Shown here piece after piece: positions 1-11,300 of a stretch of 64,000 bases of DNA. The translations under genes were made by a program, and so were the position numbers. The notes under the pieces were generated by a model. That model saw only the letters and a list, made by a program, of their open reading frames with translations. It ran no database searches and had not been told where the DNA came from. Source of the DNA: Corella eumyota (taxonomy: Eukaryota > Chordata > Ascidiacea > Phlebobranchia > Corellidae); NCBI GenBank assembly GCA_963082875.1, contig OY720098.1, positions 6,448,001 through 6,512,000 of the forward strand, in the 5' to 3' direction. How positions within the stretch are numbered: the first letter of the stretch is position 1; each line of letters starts with the position of its first letter.

Positions 1-3
1 CAG

Positions 4-3000
4 GTTCAAAAGCAATATTAGGAATTATAGCTCTGCCTCTTGCATTAATAGTTTTGATTTCACTACTGGTATACAAAAGGTATATTACGTATTTCTGTTT
101 ATTTAATATAAATGATCCAATAGTTTTTATAAATGATTAAAAAAATGCTTTTTTTTAACATTGCTTTAGAAAAGCTATTTTAGAATACAAAAACCGAAAC
201 GAAAGTAGCTCTCTTTCGCTACGAGTGGTTAACAATCCACCGTTGGCAATGGGAAAATTGAGGGCCAGAAACAGTAAATCTAATTTTATTAATTGCAAAA
301 TTTTTACATATTTAATTTATTATTAAGAAGTGTCGTTGGATATTTGACGAAATATAAATTGGTATTCAATTTTTTTAACACAGTTAAATTTTTTTGTAAG
401 ATACTCAAGTTTATGATGACGTCGAAGCACATGGAATTTACGCAAATATTAAAACAAATTCAAGTTTTGATCGATACGCCATAGCTAACAAAAATCTTAT
501 TAATGTTTATAATAGAAAAAGGCAAAATGACAACCTTGAATTTATTCAGGAATTTGAAGTAAAACTTTTATTCTAAATTTGATTACAAGGTTTAAAAAAA
601 AAAGTTTGCAAATTTTTTTATAAATATATATATATAATACCAAAATTACTAATATTAACAATGATTGTTAACCTTTATAATATCTAACAAAGTTACGATT
701 TAACTTTTCTAGACGCTAATCCCGAAATATTTGGAAAACTTGGCAATTTCAACGACTTATGCAGACACCAATACCAACATTTTTAAAAATCGTTACAAAC
801 ACATAAAACCAAGTACGACTTTTTGTTTTTTAAAATAAAGTTAAATTTGCCCTATGTTTTCTAAAACATTAAACATTCGTACAGGCGATAACGAAAGAGT
901 AGTTCTTAGTAAACTGCACAACGATCCATATTCTGATTACATTAATGCATCGTACATCAACGTAAGTAAAAAAACAAGACTTTTACAAAAATTTGATTTT
1001 TTCACAAATTTATTTAATCTTGTGAAATAATAACTTATATAATTTTTAGGGATTTTTTTACCCAAAAAAGTTTATAGCAGCACAGGGACCAAAAAACTCG
1101 ACAGTTAACGATTTTTGGAGGATGATAGTTAAAAAAAATTGCACAACGATTGTTATGTTAACTCTTCTACAAGAAAACAATAAAGTAATGTTTATTTTAA
1201 AAGCCTTAAATTGTGCAAAAAATTTACTTACAACTAATGTTTTGGTTACGTTAATACGTTTAAATATTTTTATTAGGAAAAATGTGCTCAGTACTGGCCT
1301 GAATTGGGTAAAGAAGTATCCTACGGTTTTAATATAGTTAAAACACTGGAAGAAATCAATACAGGAAACTATACAAAAAGAGTTTTTGTAGCGAAAATAA
1401 ATGGAGCCAAGGTTGTAATTTGATAACATTAGTTTGGCATATATTTTTTTGTTAACATGTAGGTCAATTTATATGATATTATTTATCGGTACTAAATTTC
1501 TAACATAATTTTATTAAGGAATTAAAAATCAAACACTTTCAATTTCTAACCTGGCCAGACCACGGAACGCCAGATTCAACAACATCTTTATTTCATCTAC
1601 ATAAAGATGTTACTGATAAACATGAGCAAAACGATTGTCCAATTTTAATTCATTGCAGGTTTAGATATCTATTAAAAAATATTAAGTTTTTTTTATCCTT
1701 GCTGACAAGCTTTAATTAAGCCTTTGTTATTTTACCTATAGTGCTGGATGCGGTCAAACAGGAACGTTTATTGGGTTTGACATTCTCAAAGATCAACTTC
1801 AACAACATGGAACTGTGAATTTTCTTAAATGTGTTAATGACATGAGGCTTTGCCGAAGTGAGATGATACAAAGCGTTGTAAGTTACACCAACAATAACAT
1901 TTTTTTAAAAGTTCGAAATAATTTTATGCTTTGTGTAATTTCTAAATGCTAAAATTTACTAGTACGTTGTTTTTACCTGAAAAATTAATTCAGTTTTTCA
2001 AATGAGTAAGAAGCACATAAAAAAATAATTTAAAGTTTTGTTTCTGTTATAAAATTTTTGTTTTAATAGGATCAATATATCTTCCTGCACAAGATGATAA
2101 CGGAATTTGAAAATTTTGGAGAAACTGATATAAATGTTACAGAGTTCTTAACGTATGCTAAGGAAGTTAACATGTAAATATAATTATCGTTATTTATTGA
2201 AGCGCGAAAAAACTGGTTTCTTTAACTTTATGTAAATTATTTTATTCTAATATAATTTATCAAAATGCTTTATACCACTAAAACAATTATCTTAAATCAA
2301 AATTAAATAGCAAATTTTAATTTTTAGCTACGACGAGACCAAAAAAATGACAGAAACACAAAGGCAATTCCACAATCTCTCTCTGATACCGCCAGCACTA
2401 AGTAAAACTACACGGGCAGACTTAAAACAAAACCAAGAACTTTATAAACAATCCACTACAAAAGCATGTAAGTTGAAAAAAAAATCTACCGTTCGCTGGG
2501 GATAATTTTAAAAAAAATTAACAAATTTTAAATAAAAAACATTTTTTTAAGAATAATCAAAATATAATTTTTACATAAAATTTTAATTTTAAAATTCACT
2601 TTTTTGTAGACGACCACAACAACACAACAGTTAATTTATGTGAAAATGATCGTGTACCTGTTTACATTAACGCATCTAATATACGGGTAAAACTTTTTTA
2701 AAAGCTAAAAACTAATATTTAAATAGTTTTATAACTAAAACAACATTATTACAAGTTTATTTTTTTTAATTATGACTCTTTGATTACATTCAAAGGCTTA
2801 CATGAATGGATACTACTATATTGTTGCCGAAGATCCCCTTCCGAACAATATCGATTTATTTTGGAAGTGTGTTTTAGACAACGGAATTAATCTCGTGGTG
2901 ATGCTGGCCGAGGTAAATGAAATTAAGTTTTATTTAACACAATTAAACATCAAATTACAAAAATGTCATTGTTATTTATATTTAGCACGAATCTTCGTGT

Positions 3001-3833
3001 CCGAGATATTGGGCAGACGACCTAAAAACAGTTTTGTTTAACGACGTGTCTGTGCACACGTTAAAAACTGTCAGGAAACCTCATTACACTGTTAGGACGT
3101 TGGGAGTGTATTTGAAATCAACCACGGTAAAAATAAATATTTATTTTATCAAATAATATCACAACCAATACAAACTCTAAAAACACAAACATTATACAAC
3201 ACTTTTGCTTACTTCACCTATAATTCATTTTAAAATGGCTACTGTAAGCCATGTTTAATAATACAAATTGTTTAGGACATGTTTAATATTTAAAATCTCA
3301 AAATTTATTCTCAGGAGACACACACAATCAGGCAAATAATCCTTCCAAACTGGTCATGCAATCAAAACAATACAAAAATGCCAAACATTACAACTGTGAT
3401 CGAAATTTCGTCACTTGTCGAAGAAAACGAGGCTAACGCAACGGAAGTGGGAGGAAAGAAATTTATCGCTCTATTTCATTGCAGGTTTATTTAATAATTA
3501 GTTTACATGTGGCGTATAAAAAAAATTTTTACTCAAAAAGATTAAATTATTTTTGGTAAGTTTTTTCATTTTTTTAAATAAATGTATTCATGCAAAATAA
3601 AAAAAAAACAATAAACTTTCAGCGACGGGTCGGATAAATGCGGCACGATGTGCGGGATTTCGAATCTTTTACACCGGCTCGAAAACGAGAACAAGGTCGA
3701 TGTATTCCGAACAATCAAGGACCTGAGAGACGCGAGAGAAAACATGGTTGGCAGTGAAACGAATTACGAGTTTTGCTACAACGTGATTACTGAATATATT
3801 CAGACATCTAATCTCTACGAAGCCTTAAGATAA
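4..3833 (+). CDS. G0: receptor-type PTP-like gene, 3' part (transmembrane exon to stop)
   Basis: Partial gene cut by the window start; it begins with the transmembrane exon (family exon 26). Exons: 4-79, 170-273, 401-558, 713-812, 885-961, 1050-1184, 1277-1411, 1519-1658, 1742-1877, 2070-2173, 2328-2467, 2610-2686, 2796-2912, 2986-3126, 3315-3484, 3623-3833. All join in frame with GT..AG borders and end in TAA. The product is a membrane helix, a juxtamembrane segment with IYANI, and two PTP domains. D1 shows [29 protein letters not shown] and [11 protein letters not shown]2 shows YINASNIR and [10 protein letters not shown]. The catalytic Arg is Gln in D1 and Lys in D2. Unlike the other copies it reads MIVKKNC rather than MIVEKNC after FWR. 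It is open throughout, but its ectodomain is not seen, so whether the whole gene works is unknown. Confidence 0.9.
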
Positions 3834-3867
3834 ATCACCAAACATTTTTCGCTAAACAGTAGTTTCA

Positions 3868-3873
3868 AATAAA
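3868..3873 (+). terminator. Polyadenylation signal of G0 (AATAAA)
   Basis: AATAAA lies 35 nt after the stop codon. The same hexamer sits at exactly the same distance in every copy of the array. Confidence 0.6.
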
Positions 3874-3874
3874 T

Positions 3875-4410
3875 CAACACCTAATTTTTAAACCATATAT
3901 CCCAGTTTACGACAACCATTGTATTAGTGCGTTAAAATATTTGTTAGTAAAATCGGAATACAAGTTGTAGTTGCAAGAAAATGTAGCTAAACCTTTTTAG
4001 TATATACGATTTTTTAAAATAGTAATGTTTAAATTGCTATATAAAATAGTTTTGCATTTTAATTATCCTTACAACAGAAGCTTTTTTTATTATATTACTA
4101 AAATCACAGTTTAAAAATTTTAATCGCGTGGTATTGCTAATTCAACACCTAATTTTTAAACCATATATCCCAGTTTACGCCAACCATGACATTAGTGCGT
4201 TAAAATATTTGCTAGTAAAATCCAAATACAAGTTGTAGTTGCAAGAAAATGTAGCTAAACCCTTTAGTATATACGATTTTTTAAAATAGTAACGTTTAAA
4301 TTGCTATATAAAATAGTTTTCCATTTTAATTATCCTTACAACAGAAGCTTTTTTTATTATATTACTAAAATCACAGTTTAAAAATTTTAAGCGCGTGGTA
4401 TTGCTAATTT
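3875..4410 (+). repeat. 268-bp direct tandem duplication in the G0 3' flank
   Basis: The segment starting CAACACCTAATTTTTAAACC at 3875 starts again at 4143, a period of 268 bp. The two halves differ by a few substitutions and small indels. The later spacers contain this segment only once. It is downstream of the AATAAA signal, so it may not be part of the mRNA. Confidence 0.85.
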
Positions 4411-4973
4411 CCTTTACTGCCTGCCAAAAAGTCTGATGTTTTAGTTACGTAGGATTTCGTCACAAAACAAACATAACATGACCACGAGATTACTTTTCTT
4501 TAGATTTGTATATTTATTGCAAGCATTGAATTGTTGATTAATAAATAGTAGTAATGTTTAAATACGTTGCATTTTTACACCAACTATTTTTTTTAAATGT
4601 AAATTCTTTAATTTAATATCTAACAAATTTGCATAAACCTGCATGCGAAATTAAAATCAAAAATCAAGTTGAATAATTAACAGTTGCATGATTCTTACAA
4701 TCCGATATTTGAATTAAAGTTTTCATTTTTAAACTGTAAATATTATTCATTAAGCGTAATAAAAAAATTGTAAATGTTGTAAAAAAGGCATTTCTTATAA
4801 TATCAATTTTATTGTAATCGGTATAACACATAAAAAAATTAAACTTAGATCAGAATAAAATCAAAAAAAAATTTTAAAATTATGTTTTAATTATTTTGCA
4901 TTTATAGAATGCTACTTACGTTTCACTTCCTTATAAATGTAAAGTTGTCAAGTAAAAAAATGCGTAGAATAAG

Positions 4974-5033
4974 TGAGTCATTGTAACATTCGAAACACGT
5001 GACAACAGTCAACTCAGTTTTCCCTATATATAA
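4974..5033 (+). promoter_or_regulatory. Promoter-like block of G1 (AP-1-like TGAGTCA, E-box CACGTG, TATA box)
   Basis: TGAGTCA is at 4974-4980, CACGTG at 4996-5001 and TATATATAA at 5025-5033, which is 271 bp before the ATG. All six start-proximal spacers keep these three elements at identical spacing (22 and 51 bp from the start of TGAGTCA). G1 has the best TATA match; the others read TATGTATAA or TATGTGTAA. TGAGTCA is the known bZIP/AP-1 site and CACGTG a bHLH E-box. Use as a promoter is inferred from position. Confidence 0.5.
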
Positions 5034-5303
5034 CTCCATTATCCAAACAAAAACGCAACTGATATTGTATCAAAAATAAAATTAAGCAAGTTAGGCATAG
5101 TGGGTTGTACTTAATAAAATTTGTTGTAAATAATAATGTCTTAGTGTATTTAGTTTTTTTAAAGTCGTATATTTTAGGTAGTACGTTTATATATTACAAT
5201 TAAATATTGTAAATTTTACTGGTTTAGTCTCTTTTTGTATTTAATTTAAATTTGATTAAAATTGAATTTTGTTTTTTATTGAAATGAATCAAATAATAGC
5301 AAT

Positions 5304-5388
5304 ATGAAACAGTTTTCTAAAATTTTTGTTTATATAGTTCTTGCATTTCCATTGCTAGCAAAAGACGTTACAGCACAAAATGGAATAT
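5304..5388 (+). other. G1 exon 1: signal peptide
   Basis: The translation starts [18 protein letters not shown], a short basic start and a hydrophobic core, followed by AKDVTAQNG. Cleavage after Ala24 (VTA/QNG) is the likely site. It is nearly unchanged in all six visible first exons; G6 has VFALSLL instead of VLAFPLL. Confidence 0.85.
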
Positions 5389-8300
5389 GTAAATAATTTT
5401 TTACTTAATCTTTTATTTTGTAATATTTATAAACTAAAAAATTAATTTACTATAAACAGATAATTATATTTAAAACAAATTTTTAAACTTAAATTCTATT
5501 TGGCACAAGATCTGTAAAAAAATATTTTCAAGTTAGCAAATATTTTATTTTAATTTTTCTACACCAAATTTACTTGTTTTAATCATAACATAATATATTT
5601 TAATTTAATATTTTTAGTACGCAACGAAGAGAATACTTGCGAGTACTATTTTTCTGATGAACAACAATTTTATTCTCAACTACCCGGATCACCCGGACGA
5701 CTCGATAGTTGTCCAAGCGGATTTTCTGTTTTAGCTATGCCTAAAACACAAGCACAACGTGAGTTTTTAAGAGACAACATATTGACTGCTCGTCCAGGTA
5801 CATTTAGCAATTATTTTGTTGGAGCAAGATATATAAATGGAGAATGGATATGGGCAGACGGAGACGTTTTAAATAAAAGTAAGACTTAGAAGTATGAGTT
5901 AATTAATTATAAAACATAATTTAATTAATAACAAAATTCGTAATTTAAAATTTGTGAGATACGCCGGTTTTAATATTTTTTTCTTTTGACGTCATAAAAT
6001 TTGAAGCAACAAAATTTTTTTTGTTTGTAATTAAGTTCCCAGCGTGGCAGGAAATTTAGATCCCGCAGGATGTGCAATAATAAATGCCAATAACACAAGT
6101 TTTCCTGGATTTAATATATATTTTGCTTCATTCGGATGTAAGGATTTTGCTAGATTTTTTGCTTGTGAGCGCAGCAGTGAGTTTTTATTTTAATTGTCAT
6201 TAAATCCTAAACGTAATTAAAATAAGTTATAGAAAAATTTTTAAAAAACAACGTATAGTAAAATTTAAAAAAATGTTATTTAAAAAAAATAATTCAGTCG
6301 GACAATCACCACCTTGCTCGGGTAATCCTTGTCAAAACGGACAATGTACTAACTTCGGGTGTAGCTTTACATGTAATTGTGCTGCAGGATATACAGGCTA
6401 TACTTGTGATATAGGTACACGTACCAAATATACTAAATAAAATATTTTATGTAAATAATTAAAGTAAAATTTAACCTATTTGTAGAATATACAATATTTT
6501 TTTTCATAAATACAGCCTATTTGACCTTCCTAAAATTCACTTTTTTAGATATAAACGAATGTCAATCTAACCCATGTGGTAATGGTGGATCATGCATTGA
6601 TCGAGTTAATAGTTTTGAGTGCATCTGTGTAGCTGGGTATACTGGAAGGCAATGTATAACAAGTGAGTTTAAATTGTTATTATAATTGTCATTAAACAAA
6701 ATAAAAACGGTTGAACTTTTTTTAATAAAAAAATAAATAATATTGAAAAAGTAATAATATCCTAGTTGTTTTATTGCATTCTAATAAAAAAATATGTTAA
6801 ATTAATAATTTTTTTAACAATATCTAAAAATAAATAACGTTGTTATAGATATTAATGAGTGTGCAAGTTCGCCTTGTTCAAATGGAGGTACATGTGTAGA
6901 CCGAATTAATTCTTATACCTGTACTTGTGTACTGGGCTATACTGGATCAAATTGTTTAACAAGTAAGTTAAAATACACCTAAGTTTTTTAAGTATTAAGC
7001 AAGCTTTCTGTACTAATGTAATTGTACTAAAAAATGCCTGCAAACAACCAAGTTAATCACTTTTTATAAATAATAGATATAAATGACTGTACGTCACAAT
7101 CATGCAACAACGGAGGCACATGTGTAGATTTAGTAAATAATTTTATATGTACATGTCCAGCTGGTTTAACTGGCAGAACTTGTTTAACAGGTAAGATAAT
7201 TATTCGGTAAAAATACTAGAAAAAAACTTTTTACAAAATTTACTTCAATACAAATTTTGTTTAGATGTTACGGTTAACAATGCAGATCAAAGTTGCCGAT
7301 ATTATTTTTCAAGGCTTACTGCTAGTTCTCAAGGAAATGCTTTAAATGCATGCAGAAGAAGGTCTTTAAATTCACAATTGGCTATTTTTAAATCAACCGA
7401 ACAACAAAGTTTTGCAAGGAATAGTATTGCGAATATATACTCGCAATCCCGAAATTATTACCTTGGTGGAAGTTTAATCAACAACATTTGGTTATGGAGA
7501 GACAGAGATGAAATAACGCCAAGTAAAATAAAAATTAAATTACTTATTTCAAATTTATTACAAAAAAATGTTTTTTATATGTTTTATCACAGATCCATCA
7601 GGACAGGGAAATCAGCTTGCTTGTGTTTCCATAAACCCGGAGTTATCTACTTTACAAAGAGTCTCATGCACAACAAATTTGAACTACGCTTGCGAGCAAC
7701 CCAGTAAGTAAAATTTTAAATTAAAAAAACGAAACTATATATCAAGTAAAAATAAATTATTTTATATTTAAACCTAAAACAAAGATTTTATTATGGCAAT
7801 GCACAAATAATTGGAAAAATTTTGGCCTTGGTAATTTTAAAACATAGGATATAATTTTAGTTAGCGAGAAGTAATTATCTTTTTTGAATGGATTTACATA
7901 TCATCTAGCCCAATATATCGTTAATGTTTTAGGTACTTGCTCTTTAGATTATATTTAATAATTTTTTTAAGTTGGAAACTTTAATCCCTGCTTGTCCAAT
8001 CCGTGTCAAAACGGAGGAAGTTGCACAAATTTTGGATGTGGTTTTCAATGTAGATGTATGACAAATTTTTTTGGGTATATCTGTGATATTGGTAAATCGT
8101 TCAAAAAATATTTCTTAGCTATGTTTGTTTATTAATGCCGAAGTAAATCAGTTTTAATACCTTAAAGAAGATTATGTTATAAAGAGTAACAGACACAAAG
8201 ACTAAAATATTATTTTTTTTAATATTGTGTTTAGAACAAATAGAAATAACTGTTCCTGGGAATCAAGTCGTAATTGAAGGTGAAACAGAAACATTTAATT

Positions 8301-11300
8301 TTATTGTTAAACCTCGTGTTTCTGGTTCTGTTATCTGTAGACTGCTGTTTGCAGAGGAAGTACTGCTAACCACGCCCTCATTTACATCAATAAATAGGTA
8401 TTTTTGCACTTTTTACTTAATAAGGATAATGACTAAAACAATGTAACTTTTATATTTGTTACTGAATTGCTTTTATAAACTATTTTAGATTTTCACACAC
8501 TATAACCGACATCAAAGCTACCAACGGTGGTAGTTATAGGTTACAGTGTACATTGCAAGTGCAAACTCAACAAATGCCTGTAACAATATCAAGATCATTT
8601 ACATTGGATGTTCATGGTCAGTTTCTTTGCAAAATTTATAAAACAAAATCTATTTTTTTAAATAATATTTCTTGCAAAATGATACTTGTTGCTTTAAGTG
8701 CGTGCAACTATATCGATAACGGAATCTCAACTTGAATTGCAAAGAAGTGAAAGGGATGTTGCTACTACTGTAACTTGTACAGCACAAGGTACACCGATCC
8801 CATCTGTTATGTGGTTAAGAAACAATAAAGAAGTCACAACCACTCCATCATCGGTGCACCAACAAAGAGTTTCTGCGAATCCCACTCCTAACAGTGTTAT
8901 TTGGTTTGTAAATGTAAGCTAAAGTCAAATGAATAAAGTTTTTATTAAAGTAGCATTTAATTGCTCTTGTTAATTCCAGACAAATTTCGACAATTCGGGA
9001 GAATATGTTTGTGTAGCGTCTCACAACATTGGATCACCAAGCACAAGATATCAAGCAAATGCTACTCTTACAGTTAATGTCATAGGTAAATAACAAAGGC
9101 TACATTTCGTTGATTTATTTACGAAATTGACATCTTTATTTATAACATTTAATTTATTAATATTAAAACCTAGGTATTCCAGAAATATCCACACAAACAA
9201 GTTATTTAGAACTACCAAAAAACAACACAGTTAAGTTTACATGCATATTTGAAGGAATTCCTTTACCCAATATTGAATGGAGTTATTCCGACGAAACAGT
9301 TATACCCAATAACAGTCAATTTGAGGTAAAAAAACTTAACTCTCTTGTTTTTCTTAATTAAAAGTATGAAAATTTAATAGATATTGCAATCAAGAACTTC
9401 TTTATTTCAAATGGAAAGTACATTGACTGTTTATGGGACATCTTGTAAAGTAGTTGCCCTGTGGAGATTTTTATGTTTTGCTACAAGTTCTTTAACAACA
9501 TCTCCAATAAAAAGTCAACCGTTTTCCATTAACATAGGTATAAATTCTTTAGTGTTTTTATAAATGTAAGTATAAACTAATACAAAATGTAATTTTGTAA
9601 ATAGAACGCCAAACTTTAAGTTTTGATAGTACGATACGAAATTGCAACAGTGCACATGGAGTTTGTATGAGAAGAGAAGAAACTTTACTTGTTGTTTCGA
9701 GTCAGAGTGTGCTAAATTCCGTTGCGTCACGAATAGGTAAACATTTTATTTTTTAAACAACAATATCACTTTAACATTATTGTACCATAAATTTTTTAGT
9801 ACCAAACAACAACTTTTTCTATTGGATATCATCTCAATCGACTGATTTTTTCACAAATGCGGAGTCTAATATTTTACCACATTCTGATGGCTGCTTTCGA
9901 ATTCGAAGATTCAACAATCTGTTAGTGTCAAGTTCGGATAACAGAGCATACACAATATGTAAAGGTAAACAATCCAACCTTTTGTTTTTAAATGAATCAG
10001 CAAATTAAAATTGTTACAATTGTATTTTTAAGCTAACAGCGCTGTCCAACCTACGATAAATGTCGAGAGTAATGTTTGTGATGGAACTATTATGAATATT
10101 TCTTGGTCCATCCTTCCAGGGGCTTTATCTTTTCCACATACATTAGTTTATTATGATTCTAGGTAATAGTATAAAAAAATATTTTTAACGTATAATAACA
10201 TAAATAAATTTTTTTGACAATAGCTTAATTATATTGATAAACATTTAAGCGCATCAACTGTTACACAAACATTGGACCCAGGTAGAACACAATTTTTAGC
10301 AACAGGACTAACACCTAGAACAACTTATTCAATACAGGTTTGATCTTAGTAGCATAGGAAATAATTGACCTTGTGTTAACATACTTTTTCATATTGCTAG
10401 GTTTTACCGCAATTTGGGGGTTGCCAAAACTCTCCGTCGAGTACAAGTACTTCGTATACCACAACACGGGGGCCATTAAGCCCATCTACTAATATTAATG
10501 TTGATTATCTAGAGACAACAAACTCATGTTCAGTAACTTGGGCTGCACCTAGTAATGCAGAAGATATAGGAGGATATATGGTATACATACTTAAATTTAC
10601 TATAAATTTTGTCTAAAAACACATTAACAATCATAAAAGCTTAAATATATTGTTTAGGTTAGATCTATTGAACAATTTGCCTCAAGTCGAAACGGCGACC
10701 AACAAGTTGCTAATCCGTTATCAACAACTACTAACATTTCTACCGAAACTTTTAGCTTCACTTTTCGACTAACAAAACCGAATACTAACTACCAAATTCA
10801 AGTTGGAACATTTCCAAGCAGTCCGTGCCAATCAATTATCCCAAACTCGTTTACAAATATCGTGTCTGACATTTGTGTTACTGAATCTTCTAGTAGGTCA
10901 ATATTGTAAATCGTGAATGATTATAAAAAGTTAACTAATATGCGTATTTTATTTAAGTTCCAGATACAATCACGCTTTCAAGTACACCACCTGTAATAAC
11001 CGAAAACAACCAGGCCATAGTAAAATTAACTTCTGTTGACGAAAGAAATGGAATAATAAGGTATAAGACCGGTATATTTTTTAAATGGAAATTTAACAGC
11101 AACAAACCATAAAGTTCTTCAAATTATTGCACAGTTGCTATTTCGTGATTGTTCAACAAGTGGTAAATGGAAGCAGTATGGTGGTTGAAAAAGATCCAAA
11201 TTTAATAGAACAAGGAAGTAACCCTAATAATACCGAACGCTATATTTCAATAGCGCTTTCAGGGTAAGCAAATTTAATTATTTTATAATTAGTAACTGGT

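Larger units (their letters stand above)
3834..5303 (+). other. Spacer G0-G1: 3' UTR, private duplication, promoter and 5' UTR of G1
   Basis: This is the longest spacer in the array (1470 bp, against about 1170 to 1200 bp elsewhere) because of a 268-bp tandem duplication after the polyadenylation signal. The middle part is low-complexity AT-rich DNA with no coding potential that I can support. The last 330 bp contain the promoter-like block, and about 270 bp of presumed 5' UTR precede the ATG. Confidence 0.7.

Noticed and set aside
1058-1429. Minus-strand open frame of 123 codons opposite the D1 exons of G0
   Set aside because: It lies antisense to well-supported, in-phase exons and crosses their introns. 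The composition is low-complexity and no domain is visible; it is a shadow of the coding strand.
10033-10077. A different acceptor for exon 19 at CTAACAG|CGCTGTCC
   Set aside because: It would put the exon in a frame that stops at CGATAA. The acceptor at TTTTAAG|CTAAC keeps phase and continues into a good FN3-like sequence.
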